From Paraburkholderia sp. BL21I4N1 (GTDB lineage Bacteria > Pseudomonadota > Gammaproteobacteria > Burkholderiales > Burkholderiaceae): DNA of 64,000 bases. Within the stretch, counting starts at the first letter, position 1; each line of letters begins with the position of its first letter. Shown piece by piece: positions 26,257-35,161 of the stretch. The position numbers and the translations under genes were made by a program. Below the pieces are notes generated by a model. It saw only the letters and a list, made by a program, of their open reading frames with translations. It was not told the origin of the DNA and searched no databases. The stretch lies in assembly GCF_002973525.1 (NCBI RefSeq), contig NZ_PVEN01000002.1, positions 248,001 through 312,000 on the forward strand. Direction: 5' to 3'.

Positions 26257-28283
26257 TGGCGGCCGGGTTTGATACCGCGACGATGCACGGCGAAGCGCTT
26301 TGCGACGCCGCCGCCGCCGCTGCGGATGACGAGTCGCTCAATGCGGTCTGGGTGGAGTGCATCGTCGAGATGCTGAGCGCGGCCGGCGTGCGTCACGCGG
26401 TGTTGTGCCCCGGCGGACGCGCGAGCGCGATGTGCCTCGCGATCGACGCGCATCCGCGTATCGCCGTCGAGATGGTGTGCACCGACGAGCGCGGCGGCGC
26501 GTTCGTCGCGCTTGGGCTCGCGAAGGCGAGCGGGTCGCCGGTGGCGATCGTCACGACGTCCGGCTCGGCGGTGGCGAATGTGTTGCCGGCGCTGGTCGAA
26601 GCGGACGCTGCCGATGTGCCGCTAGTGGTGCTCACGTGTGATCGTCCACGGGCTTTGCGTGGCACAGGCTTCGGGCAGATGGCCGATCATCTCGGCGCGA
26701 CGCGAGCATTCGTGCGCGCTCAGGCGGATCTGGGCGATCCGGTTGATTCGACGCAGGCGGTGGAGCAACTCCGTGGGAGGGTGGCGGCGGCGCTCGCGGC
26801 GATGATGGACGGGGTGGACGATATCGGCGATGGCTTGTCGCGCGCCGATGCGCATCCGCCCGCCCGGCGGCCTACTCGCGGGCCGGTGCATGTGAACGTG
26901 CCGCTCGCCGGTGTCTACGATGCCGTTGAGACGCAGCCGGTGTCGAGCGAAACGGTTCGCGCGGCGCGGGGAGCGTGGGATGCGGCGGGGGACGGAAGCG
27001 GAACGGTGAGGCTGCGCGATGTGGTTGGAGAGGCTGAAAGCGTTGTTGCGCGCGTGATGTCTCGTGTGCTGGCGACGCGCGTCGACCGGCCGCTCACGGA
27101 CGGTGTCGACGGCCTGATCGTCGTCGGCCCCGAACCCGGCGTGCCGCTCGACGCGATTTTCGCGCTGGCGGCGTCGAGCGGTTTTCCGGTGCTCGCCGAT
27201 GCCGGCAGCGGACTGCGTTCGGGGCCGTCCGCACTGGCGCCTCAGACGGCGGCGCGCGGCGCGGCGGGCGCGCTGATCGTCAATGCCTTCGACGTATTCG
27301 GTGGCGCCGCGCGGCTCGCGACGACGCGCGCGGAATTGATCGTGCGCTTCGGCCTCGCGCCGGTGATGCCGGTGCTCCATGCCTACCTCGAAACGCAGGC
27401 CGACGTACCCACCATCAAGATCTCACCGTGCCGCGTGGCGCACGACTATCTGCATCAGGCGCTCGATCCGCGCGATGTCCTGGTCGCACCTTCGGCGAGC
27501 GCATTGCTGGAGATGGGGCGAGCATTGGGTGAAGCGGTGCGCGGCGGAGTGCATTTGCAGGCTCGCGCCGAAGCCAACACCTACACCGAAGCCAACACCC
27601 ACCCCAGCCAACCCGCCGCGCCGGTTGCCTTCGCGTGGCGCGACCGCTGGGCGAGCGTCGCCAGTTACGGCGCGCGCGAGCGACGCGCTTATGTCGCCTC
27701 GCTCGAATGGGGCGAAGTGTCGGCGGTGCATCGCGTGCTGGCCGCGCCGGGCTTCGCCTTCGTCCATCTCGGCAATTCGATGTCGATGCGTCATGCCGAT
27801 ATCGGCTACGACGTGCGCGTCGCCCGTCAGGACATCTATGTCAATCGCGGCGTGAGCGGAATCGACGGCACGCTGTCGACGTTCATCGGCGAAGCGCTCG
27901 CGCGTCGCGACGCGGGGCTGCTGTTGCTCGGCGATCAGGCGCTGGTTCACGATCTGTCGGCGTTGGCCAGCGCGCAGCGTGTGCCCACGCCCGCCTGCGT
28001 CTGCGTGGTCGACAACGGCGGCGGCGCGATCTTCGATTTCCTGCCCATCGCGCAAGCGCCGGCATATCGACGCACGATCCGCAATCCCTATCGGCTCGAC
28101 CTGGGCGCACTCGCGCAAGGGTTCGGACTGGCGCATCGGCGGGTCGGCACGCGCGCCGAGCTGGACGCGGCCCTCGCCGACGCCAACGATCACCCCGGCG
28201 TGACCATCGTCGAAATCGCCGTCGAACCGCACTCCGGTGCGATGCAGATGAATCAGCTCGCGCAAGCGTTGGGGGCGGCATGA
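26256..28283 (+). CDS. MenD-like thiamine-diphosphate enzyme
   Basis: The 675-aa protein is closest in motif pattern to MenD (SEPHCHC synthase, which joins 2-oxoglutarate-derived semialdehyde to isochorismate). Visible: the N-terminal LCPGGRASAMCLAI loop corresponding to GSRSxPL, the catalytic Glu in CTDERGGAFVALGLA, VTTSGSAVANVLPALVEADA, the MenD-specific VNRGVSGIDGTLSTF, and the thiamine-diphosphate/Mg site LLLLGDQALVHDLSAL with VVDNGGGAIFDFLPIA. It is longer than MenD (about 555) because of inserts at about 175-230 and 400-420. Paraburkholderia normally use ubiquinone and no other menaquinone genes are nearby, so a specialised carboligation in a small-molecule pathway is more likely than quinone synthesis. 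An acetolactate-synthase role is less likely given the MenD-type motifs. Confidence 0.85.
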   Translation: MAAGFDTATMHGEALCDAAAAAADDESLNAVWVECIVEMLSAAGVRHAVLCPGGRASAMCLAIDAHPRIAVEMVCTDERGGAFVALGLAKASGSPVAIVTTSGSAVANVLPALVEADAADVPLVVLTCDRPRALRGTGFGQMADHLGATRAFVRAQADLGDPVDSTQAVEQLRGRVAAALAAMMDGVDDIGDGLSRADAHPPARRPTRGPVHVNVPLAGVYDAVETQPVSSETVRAARGAWDAAGDGSGTVRLRDVVGEAESVVARVMSRVLATRVDRPLTDGVDGLIVVGPEPGVPLDAIFALAASSGFPVLADAGSGLRSGPSALAPQTAARGAAGALIVNAFDVFGGAARLATTRAELIVRFGLAPVMPVLHAYLETQADVPTIKISPCRVAHDYLHQALDPRDVLVAPSASALLEMGRALGEAVRGGVHLQARAEANTYTEANTHPSQPAAPVAFAWRDRWASVASYGARERRAYVASLEWGEVSAVHRVLAAPGFAFVHLGNSMSMRHADIGYDVRVARQDIYVNRGVSGIDGTLSTFIGEALARRDAGLLLLGDQALVHDLSALASAQRVPTPACVCVVDNGGGAIFDFLPIAQAPAYRRTIRNPYRLDLGALAQGFGLAHRRVGTRAELDAALADANDHPGVTIVEIAVEPHSGAMQMNQLAQALGAA

Positions 28284-29653
28284 TGGATTGGGACGTGGTG
28301 GCCAGTCCGTTGGAGCGCTCGCTCGCGGCCTTGAACCGGTATGCGAGCGCCAGTGCCCCGGACGAAGTATTTCTCGACGACCTGCAGCAGCGCATCGGCG
28401 CGGCGCGGCGTGCGTCGGCGCGTGGCGGTTTGCGTGCGCCGCGTGCCGCAAACGACGCTCCCCGCATCCTGCTGCTCGGCTATACCGGCGCGGGCAACAC
28501 CGGCGCCGATCTGCGCACGATCGAAACGATCGCGCAGCTACGCCGCGTGCTCGCGCCGCGTGTGCCGCGGATCACGTTGTTCGCGCTCGGCGACTGTTTC
28601 GATCACCCGCTGCTGGCCGGCACGCCGCGCCTTACGCCGGCGCTGCCTTACCTGCCCGACGCACTCGACGCCGCCGTGCGCGAAGCCGACCTCGTGCTGA
28701 ATGTCGAAGGCTCGACGTACACGTCGAAGTTTTCGGATTCGCTGGCGGGCGTGCTGATCGGCGGCGTCGCGCTCGCACACGCGCATGGGCGGCCGGCGCT
28801 TGCCTATGGCGTCGACAGCGGCGCGATGAGCGCCGCGCTGACGCGCTTCGTCGAACGTAACGCCGAGGGCGGCGAGGTGATCTGCCGCAACGATGCGGCG
28901 CGGCAACAACTCGCCTTACTGGGCGTGCTGGCGCAGACCGGCGCCGATACCGCATGGACTTATCGGGCAACGCCCGAAGCCAGCGACGCGGCTTCCAGCG
29001 CGCGGCGCGTCGCGCTGTGTCCGAACAATCCGTTCTGGTGGCCGGTACACGCCGACGCCGCGCGCGCTCGTGAGCTCGACGCGCGCGGCGCGGCATCGCC
29101 GCTGCGTTATGGGCCGCTGCATTTTCACAGTTGGGACGCGGCGCGCGCCGAGGCTTATCAGGCTTATCTGGATCGCTTCGCGCGGATTGCCCTTGGCTTG
29201 CGGGAGCAGGGTTATACGCCGGTGCTGGTGGGCATGGAGCAGCTCGATCACAACGCCTGCGTCGATCTGGCCGCGCGGTTGCCGTTCGACATCGAGCTTG
29301 TCACGCGTGGCCCGCGGACGCTCGACGAAGTCGCCGCCGCGGTCGCGCAGGCTGCTTGCGTCGTGACGACGCGCTATCACGCGGCGGTGCTTGCGATATC
29401 GCATGGTGTGCCGGTGTTCGGGCTGTCGATGGACACGCGCATCGAGCGTCTGCTTGGCGAAGTGGGGTGCTCGCAATGGCACGCGTCATGCGACGACGTG
29501 GACGGCGCGAAAGCCGCACTGACGGCAATCGGGTCGCTATGCCGCGATGAAGTGCGCACCGCGTTGATTGACGCTTACGCGGACTATGCGAGCTTGCAAC
29601 GCACCCGTATCGATGCGATGGGTGACAGACTGCGCGCCGCGCTCGACGTCTGA
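28280..29653 (+). CDS. polysaccharide pyruvyl transferase family protein
   Basis: The 457-aa protein starts at the ATG at 28280, overlapping the MenD-like stop by four bases. The family mark is GYTGAGNTGADLRTIETIAQ near residue 67 (the N-terminal Rossmann strand with GNxGD-like loop), LVLNVEGSTYTS, and the C-terminal VTTRYHAAVLAISHGVPVFG followed by DTRIERLL. Members move pyruvyl groups to sugars (CsaB, WcaK, AmsJ); the GT-B-like fold is also used for other transfers. The first 55 residues are an extra polar extension. In this operon it could modify a glycan or the product of the Rieske/MenD pair; the sequence does not decide. Confidence 0.83.
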   Translation: MMDWDVVASPLERSLAALNRYASASAPDEVFLDDLQQRIGAARRASARGGLRAPRAANDAPRILLLGYTGAGNTGADLRTIETIAQLRRVLAPRVPRITLFALGDCFDHPLLAGTPRLTPALPYLPDALDAAVREADLVLNVEGSTYTSKFSDSLAGVLIGGVALAHAHGRPALAYGVDSGAMSAALTRFVERNAEGGEVICRNDAARQQLALLGVLAQTGADTAWTYRATPEASDAASSARRVALCPNNPFWWPVHADAARARELDARGAASPLRYGPLHFHSWDAARAEAYQAYLDRFARIALGLREQGYTPVLVGMEQLDHNACVDLAARLPFDIELVTRGPRTLDEVAAAVAQAACVVTTRYHAAVLAISHGVPVFGLSMDTRIERLLGEVGCSQWHASCDDVDGAKAALTAIGSLCRDEVRTALIDAYADYASLQRTRIDAMGDRLRAALDV

Positions 29654-29684
29654 ATGCGGATCGCGCACCCATTCGTGCCGCATT
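29653..29684 (+). terminator. possible terminator after the Rieske-MenD-pyruvyl transferase operon
   Basis: AATGCGG (29653-29659) can pair with CCGCATT (29678-29684), with an inner CAC/GTG pair, followed by AAAACTTT. It starts right at the stop codon. Confidence 0.45.
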
Positions 29685-29721
29685 AAAACTTTCCCGCAAC
29701 CGTCATCACCCTGACAAAAAC

Positions 29722-29746
29722 TTCGCCTGGCCGTTCGGCAGTTCCG
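29722..29746 (+). promoter_or_regulatory. imperfect PIP box upstream of the 1369-aa candidate effector
   Basis: TTCGC (29722-29726), 15 bases, TTCCG (29742-29746): one half perfect, the other with one change from TTCGN. No good TANNNT occurs at 30-32 bases; the nearest candidate is weak. Such imperfect PIP boxes are known to work for some effectors, so the call is moderate. Confidence 0.5.
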
Positions 29747-29817
29747 TTTTGCGTCGGGCCGACCCGTTGATTTCCGATGTACTGACGAATCGAGCCCCGA
29801 TCGCCACGGAGAACAAC

Positions 29818-32800
29818 ATGTCGACACCGTCCATTCCAAGTTCGCACAGTGCGGCGCATGTCCCCGACCCGAGCAGCGGCGAGCACCCGTCGACCGATCC
29901 TTCCCACCCGGCTCCCGCATCGACGACGCCCACACCGACGCAGCAAGGCAGCGCCCAATTGTCGACACTGGGCAAGCTGAAGGCGAAGCTCTCCAAGGCG
30001 ACCAGCAAGACCGGAGAAGGCATCGCGGCCATCGAATCGCCGCTTGGCACGACGGCATCGGGCGGCTATCTGGGATGGGGCGTGAACAACGCGGCGTCGT
30101 CCGGCGGCGGCCTCGCGAGCGCGGCAGGCCACGCCTCCGAGGGCACCAAAACGCTCGCCGAGGTCGTGGGCGCGCTCGGCGCCGTGCCGCAGGCGCTCGA
30201 CATTGCCGCCACCACCGTCGGCACCGCGCACAAGGCCTTCAAGGTCGCGAACAGCGCGAACAAGGTCAAGACGACGGAGAAAGGCACGCTGGACGGCGAC
30301 GAAGCCCGCCGCGCGCTGGCGCAGGACAAAGGCAATCTCCAGCGCGCCGCGCCCGGCGCGTTTCGCGATGTCGGGCTGGGCGCGTTGAACATGACTAGCC
30401 GCATGGAATCGGTCACGCATCCGGGGACCTCGCTGTACGGCAAGGCGCCCGGGCCGGTGTATGCGGACGGTGCGCTTGCGATCGCTTCCGGCGCGATGTA
30501 CACGGCGGCAGGCGCGCTGCAAAGCCGGGCGGTGGACCGCAAAGTGCAACGCACCCACGCGTTCAGTACCGCGCTCGACCATCCGGCGAGTGCGCGCCAG
30601 GACGGGACGAGCCCGGGCCTGCAGGAACTCGACGACCTGCACGCGCGAGGCAGGATCGACCCGAACGTTTATTCGATCCTGCGTCAACGCAGCGACGCCG
30701 AGGTCACGAAGTTCACGCAGAATTTCGCGTCGGTGGGCGGCGGCGGACAGCAGCGGCTGAACCAGATGCTGCATTTTCCGGGCGAGCGGATCAAGCTCAA
30801 CGTCCTCAACTTCAACCGCAAGACCAATCTGAATACGGCGAGTACGCGCCGCGCGATTCGCGAGGACGTGATCGACGCCTTCATCGCCGCCGACGTGAGG
30901 CCGGGCAGAACGGATTCGCTGTTCACGCATCTGGCGACGGTTCGGGAAGCGTCGCGCGGCAAGCGGGCCGGTCCCGATCTGGGCAAGCTGGACCCGCATT
31001 TCGCGACACACGGCGTGCAGAAAAGCGAGTTCGACAAGAACGCGCTCACGGCGATTGCCCGCTCGGGCGATCCGGATGCGTTTCTGCAGCGCTACCAAGG
31101 CCTTTCCGAGACCGACCGTTCGCGCGTGCGCGACACGCTGCACTTCGGCTCATGGCGTTTCTGGAAGAGCGACGCCACCTTGCCCACGACGAAGTATCAG
31201 CGCGGCGACATTCGCCAGGCGCTGGCGAAACATTTCATCGGCGGCGCGACGATCGAGCGGATGCAGGAGCTCAAGACGCGCTACAACGCGAAAGTCGTCC
31301 CGTTGAAGCCGAGCGGCACGACGCCGCTGACCGCCGCGCCACCGGAGATGCTGAAGCAGCATCTGTCGGCGTACCAGGCGCTCAATCTCGACAATCTGAA
31401 AGAAGAAAAGCGGCACGCGAAGGTGCAGGTCGCCTACGGCGCGGTGAACATGGCGGTGGGCGTCGCCGAGTTGGCCGTGAATCCGGTCGCTGCGGCGACG
31501 GCAGGCCAGGTGAGTGCTTCACGCGCGGTGCTGAGTCCGGTGTATCTGATCTATGCGGGTCGTCGGGGGATCGTCAGCTATATCACGCAGAAGAACGCCC
31601 GGCCGATCGACGCGAAGATGCGCGAGGAAGCGCTGTTGCGCGCGCTGCCGCGGGTGCGCGAGCGGATCGAATCGGGCGCGGCGTCGACGCAGCGTCTGCA
31701 GCATCGGGATATGTTCCTGCGCAACGAACTGAAACTCGGCGACGCGGACATCAAAAAGCTGGATGGGCTCGAACGGTCCGGCAACCACGCGGGCGCCCGC
31801 GAGTTTCTGGCGTCTAAAAACCCGGAGAACAACGTGCTGGTCGCGCTACGTGTGCTGGCCGACGAGCGCGGCGGCGTCGCCTCGCATTTTCATCGCAATC
31901 AGGCGCGCCAAACGATCGATGCCGAAGCGCGGACTCATGACTCCGCCGCCCTGCGCGCGATCGACGACGACGCGAATCCGGACGAATCGTTTGCCGCGCT
32001 CAAGACGCATTTCCTCGATGAAGCCGCGTACCATCCGGCCGCCGGAATCGGCACGCTGTCCGAACAACTGTCGACGGGGCATGCCACGGGCGACCTCGGT
32101 TTCGACAGGACCGGCTATCAGGGCAAGACGCCCGACGCGATCGCGGAGCACCTGAAAACACGTTTCGCGCAGGACAATCCGCCGTTCGCGGTGCGCCAGT
32201 TCGTGGCGGGGTGGCGCGACGGCGGCGAGGGCGCGGTGGCGGCGCGGAACATGCTGCGCGATTTCCGCTTCACCGAAAAGGATATCGCGAGCCTCGAAGG
32301 CATGAGTCGCAAGGACGCGTGCAAGTGGCTCGAAGGCCATCTGTTCGGCGAGAACGTGCGGCGGCGTTTTTCCACGCTCACGCTCGACCAGGCCGGCCGC
32401 CATCGCGCGGCGGACGCGGTCGAGCGGGTTCAGGTTCAGCGCTCGGACGCGGCCGAGCCGTTGCAGTGGCGCAGCCATTTCGAAGAAGCCGGTGTCGATG
32501 TGATCGACAACCCCGGCACGCCGGGTCTCGATTCGATGCTGTATGCGCTGCATCAGAATTTTTCGGGCAAGAGCGACGCGTCGTCGAGCGCGATGAACCG
32601 GCAGGTGATGAAGGCGCGCGAGCAGGTGATCGATACGTTGCGGCAAAGCCAGAACGCAGCGCCGGGGGGCAGTGCGCCGCCGTTGCTGCCCGTCGATGTG
32701 GCGCAGCATGCCGAGGTCATCGCGAGGGTCGCGGCACAGGTCTACGGCAAGCCGGGCGCGGCGGTCAAACTCGTGGATGCAACCGGCGCGCAGCCGCATC

Positions 32801-33927
32801 AACGGCTTGGCGGCGATGGCAATGCCGCCAAGCCGCTGGCCGCCGTGCTGTGCTACGACAGCCAGTCGAAGCGCACCTTCACGTTGCACGGCGGGAAGCC
32901 GGCTCCCGCGCCGACGGTGAGTTCGTCTTCGTCCGGCTTCAGGCCGCGGCAAAACGTTGGAGGCTCCGGTCTCGACCCCAACGCCGCGGGCGAGGTCGAG
33001 ATGCAGCCGATGGCGTCATTGCCTTCAGGGTCGTCGAGTTCGTTGCCGGGGCCGAGGCCAATGCCGATGGCGAGTCCGCAGAGTCGGCCGGCGGTTGGCG
33101 CAAGCGTGTTGCCGCCGAACACGCCACCGGCGTCGCCGGTTACGCCGCCGACCCCCAAGCCGTTGAAGCCATCGACCAGCGCGAGCGTGTCGCCGCCGCT
33201 CAATTCGCCGCCGCAGACCGCACCGCTGACCGCACCGCAGACCCCCACGCCCAAGTTGAAGACCGTGGCCGCATCAAGCGCCGCAAGCGCCTCATCGTCG
33301 TCAAGTGCCGCACCCGCGCCGGTCGTACCCGTCACGCCGGAGCGCCAGGCGCTCGACGACCGGATCAACAAGGCGTTGAGTGCGCTCGATGATCTGCCCC
33401 AAAGCACGGCCACGGTCGAAAAATGGGAAGACCTGTCCAGCGAGATGCAGGCGGTCTACAAAGGTAATCAGTGGGAGTACGAGCAGCAAGCCACGGCGGC
33501 GGCCACCCATTTCGCGCCAACGCAAGCCAGCCTCGAGCAAAGCGGCTTCAGCGTCGTGAAAAACGACGGTGACCGGAACAACTGTCTGCTCATCTCCATG
33601 GTGCAGCATGCAACCGGCGACTACAGCCAGCCTCACACGGAGCAGGTGCGCCAATACCGGGAGAAACTGGTGGGCGAAGGACACGTCCTCGACGGCGATC
33701 CGATGACATTCACCGGTGCTGCCGGCAAACGTCTGGTGGCGATGATCAACGAAGATCCGCGGACCCAGCAGCCGCTGCATGTGTTGGGTGTCACCCAGGT
33801 GGCGGGGAGAACGCACGTGGATCACATCGGCGCGGATCAGCAGGCGGCAAATGTGCGCGAGGTGATGATCTGGGATCAGGGCGGCCACTTCGAAGCCGTG
33901 AAGCCGAAGGATCCGCTGGCGGTGTGA
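29818..33927 (+). CDS. large candidate type III effector with OTU-like C-terminal domain
   Basis: I recognise no named effector family. The start is the ATG at 29818 behind ACGGAGA. The 1369-aa protein has a Ser/Thr/Pro/His-rich first 45 residues without Leu-rich helices, typical of type III signals, and no Sec signal. Residues 80-900 are mostly helical, with a hydrophobic patch at about 540-590. Residues about 1040-1190 are a Pro/Ser/Thr-rich linker. The last 155 residues resemble an OTU/papain-like cysteine protease: DGDRNNCLLISM (Cys1256, compare DGNCLFRAL of OTU enzymes) and VMIWDQGGHFEAVKPK (His1357 followed by an aromatic, as expected for the catalytic His). A second, apparently inactive copy may lie at 888-1030. 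The PIP-like box and place in the hrp flank support secretion. The protease call is inference from motifs. Confidence 0.7.
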   Translation: MSTPSIPSSHSAAHVPDPSSGEHPSTDPSHPAPASTTPTPTQQGSAQLSTLGKLKAKLSKATSKTGEGIAAIESPLGTTASGGYLGWGVNNAASSGGGLASAAGHASEGTKTLAEVVGALGAVPQALDIAATTVGTAHKAFKVANSANKVKTTEKGTLDGDEARRALAQDKGNLQRAAPGAFRDVGLGALNMTSRMESVTHPGTSLYGKAPGPVYADGALAIASGAMYTAAGALQSRAVDRKVQRTHAFSTALDHPASARQDGTSPGLQELDDLHARGRIDPNVYSILRQRSDAEVTKFTQNFASVGGGGQQRLNQMLHFPGERIKLNVLNFNRKTNLNTASTRRAIREDVIDAFIAADVRPGRTDSLFTHLATVREASRGKRAGPDLGKLDPHFATHGVQKSEFDKNALTAIARSGDPDAFLQRYQGLSETDRSRVRDTLHFGSWRFWKSDATLPTTKYQRGDIRQALAKHFIGGATIERMQELKTRYNAKVVPLKPSGTTPLTAAPPEMLKQHLSAYQALNLDNLKEEKRHAKVQVAYGAVNMAVGVAELAVNPVAAATAGQVSASRAVLSPVYLIYAGRRGIVSYITQKNARPIDAKMREEALLRALPRVRERIESGAASTQRLQHRDMFLRNELKLGDADIKKLDGLERSGNHAGAREFLASKNPENNVLVALRVLADERGGVASHFHRNQARQTIDAEARTHDSAALRAIDDDANPDESFAALKTHFLDEAAYHPAAGIGTLSEQLSTGHATGDLGFDRTGYQGKTPDAIAEHLKTRFAQDNPPFAVRQFVAGWRDGGEGAVAARNMLRDFRFTEKDIASLEGMSRKDACKWLEGHLFGENVRRRFSTLTLDQAGRHRAADAVERVQVQRSDAAEPLQWRSHFEEAGVDVIDNPGTPGLDSMLYALHQNFSGKSDASSSAMNRQVMKAREQVIDTLRQSQNAAPGGSAPPLLPVDVAQHAEVIARVAAQVYGKPGAAVKLVDATGAQPHQRLGGDGNAAKPLAAVLCYDSQSKRTFTLHGGKPAPAPTVSSSSSGFRPRQNVGGSGLDPNAAGEVEMQPMASLPSGSSSSLPGPRPMPMASPQSRPAVGASVLPPNTPPASPVTPPTPKPLKPSTSASVSPPLNSPPQTAPLTAPQTPTPKLKTVAASSAASASSSSSAAPAPVVPVTPERQALDDRINKALSALDDLPQSTATVEKWEDLSSEMQAVYKGNQWEYEQQATAAATHFAPTQASLEQSGFSVVKNDGDRNNCLLISMVQHATGDYSQPHTEQVRQYREKLVGEGHVLDGDPMTFTGAAGKRLVAMINEDPRTQQPLHVLGVTQVAGRTHVDHIGADQQAANVREVMIWDQGGHFEAVKPKDPLAV

Positions 33928-33939
33928 GTGTCTGCTGGA

Positions 33940-33970
33940 GGTCGAGTGCGGGGGATGGCGGCGCTCGACC
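33940..33970. terminator. possible hairpin terminator after the candidate effector gene
   Basis: GGTCGAG (33940-33946) pairs with CTCGACC (33964-33970), with GC pairs extending inward. It lies 13 bases after the stop codon, between convergent genes. No T-tract. The following 90 bases contain short direct repeats of CGCACCAC and CCCCCGCGTTCACCA. Confidence 0.45.
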
Positions 33971-34060
33971 GGTTGAGGCAGGGGGCGGTGCTCTAGTGCT
34001 GCTCACTGTTTGCCACGCACCACGCACCACGCACCACCCCCGCGTTCACCACCCCCGCGT

Positions 34061-35146
34061 TCACCAGGCCAGCGTCGACTCCCACTGCGGAAGCGGCACC
34101 GCCGCCTCGTGCGAATCGGCCGCCCGCTCGCGCGCGAACGCCGGCATCACGTCCCGCGCGAAACGGCGCATGGATGCCATCGCCATGTCGTGCGGCATCG
34201 AGCCGAACCAGAAGCTCGCGCTGAAGTAGTCGCAACCGAGCCCGGTCTGAATCCGGCGCAGTTGATGAATACATTCGTCCGCCGTGCCGATCACGAGGAA
34301 ATCGTTGCGCAAGACGTCGTCCGACGGCTCGTCGGGCAGGGGTGCCGCAGGCACGATGCCGTCCACCACGTCGCCCAGATCGTGACGCAGGCGCAGCGTC
34401 GCGCGTCCGTTCCAGCGCGCATGCTCGACGGCCTCGCGGGCCTGTGCCTCGTTTTCGGCGACGAACACCGGGCGCTGCGTGCCGATACGCACCGTCGCCA
34501 GCGCCTCGGCGAGATCCGGGTAGTGGCGCCGCACATCGGTCAGCTTCGAAATCGGTTCGAGCACGCCGGTGAACAGATTGGCGCGCCGCTTCACGGCCTG
34601 TTCGACCGACGCCCGCCGGCTCGAATTGACCACCAGCCACAACGGTATCGCGCGTTGCAGCGGCTGCGGCACGAGCCCGGTACGGGGAATGTCGAAGTGC
34701 TCGCCATGATGCGAGAACAAGGGCTCGCGCAATGCTTTCAGCAGCACGTCGATCGCTTCGTCGTCGCGTGCCGCGCTTGCGCCTTTGGTGAGCTGGAAGC
34801 GCTCGTACTGGTAGCGCTGATAACCGCTGCCGAGACCCGCTTCGACGCGGCCGCCGCTCAGCACGTCGAGGGTGGCGAGTTCTTCCGCGATCACCAGCGG
34901 ATGATGCAGCGGCACCGGCACGATCGCCGGTCCGAGACGCAGATGACGCGTGCGCGCGGCGATGCGCGAGAGCAGCATCAGCGGGCGCGACGAATGCGAA
35001 TAGTTCGTGAAGTGATGCTCGGCGAGCCATAGATGACTGAAGCCGAGCGTATCGGCGGCTTCCGCCATGGCGAGCGCGCGTTCGTAGAGCTCGGCGGCGG
35101 GCCTGGGTTCGGGCGCGGGCAGTGTCAAGAACAAACCGAATTGCAT
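34061..35146 (-). CDS. LLM-class flavin-dependent oxidoreductase (luciferase-like)
   Basis: The 361-aa protein has the bacterial luciferase-like TIM barrel pattern: MQFGLFLTLP at the start, AEAADTLGFSHLWLAEHHFT, ARTRHLRLGPAIVPVPLHHP and LATLDVLSGGRVEAGLGSGY, which bind reduced flavin. Such enzymes oxidise aldehydes, alkanesulfonates or other small molecules with FMNH2 supplied by a partner reductase; the substrate is not evident. The gene starts 15 bases downstream of the lipoprotein gene and is probably co-transcribed with it. There is no PIP box. Confidence 0.87.
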   Translation of the reverse strand: MQFGLFLTLPAPEPRPAAELYERALAMAEAADTLGFSHLWLAEHHFTNYSHSSRPLMLLSRIAARTRHLRLGPAIVPVPLHHPLVIAEELATLDVLSGGRVEAGLGSGYQRYQYERFQLTKGASAARDDEAIDVLLKALREPLFSHHGEHFDIPRTGLVPQPLQRAIPLWLVVNSSRRASVEQAVKRRANLFTGVLEPISKLTDVRRHYPDLAEALATVRIGTQRPVFVAENEAQAREAVEHARWNGRATLRLRHDLGDVVDGIVPAAPLPDEPSDDVLRNDFLVIGTADECIHQLRRIQTGLGCDYFSASFWFGSMPHDMAMASMRRFARDVMPAFARERAADSHEAAVPLPQWESTLAW

Positions 35147-35161
35147 GGTCGACTCCCGGGG

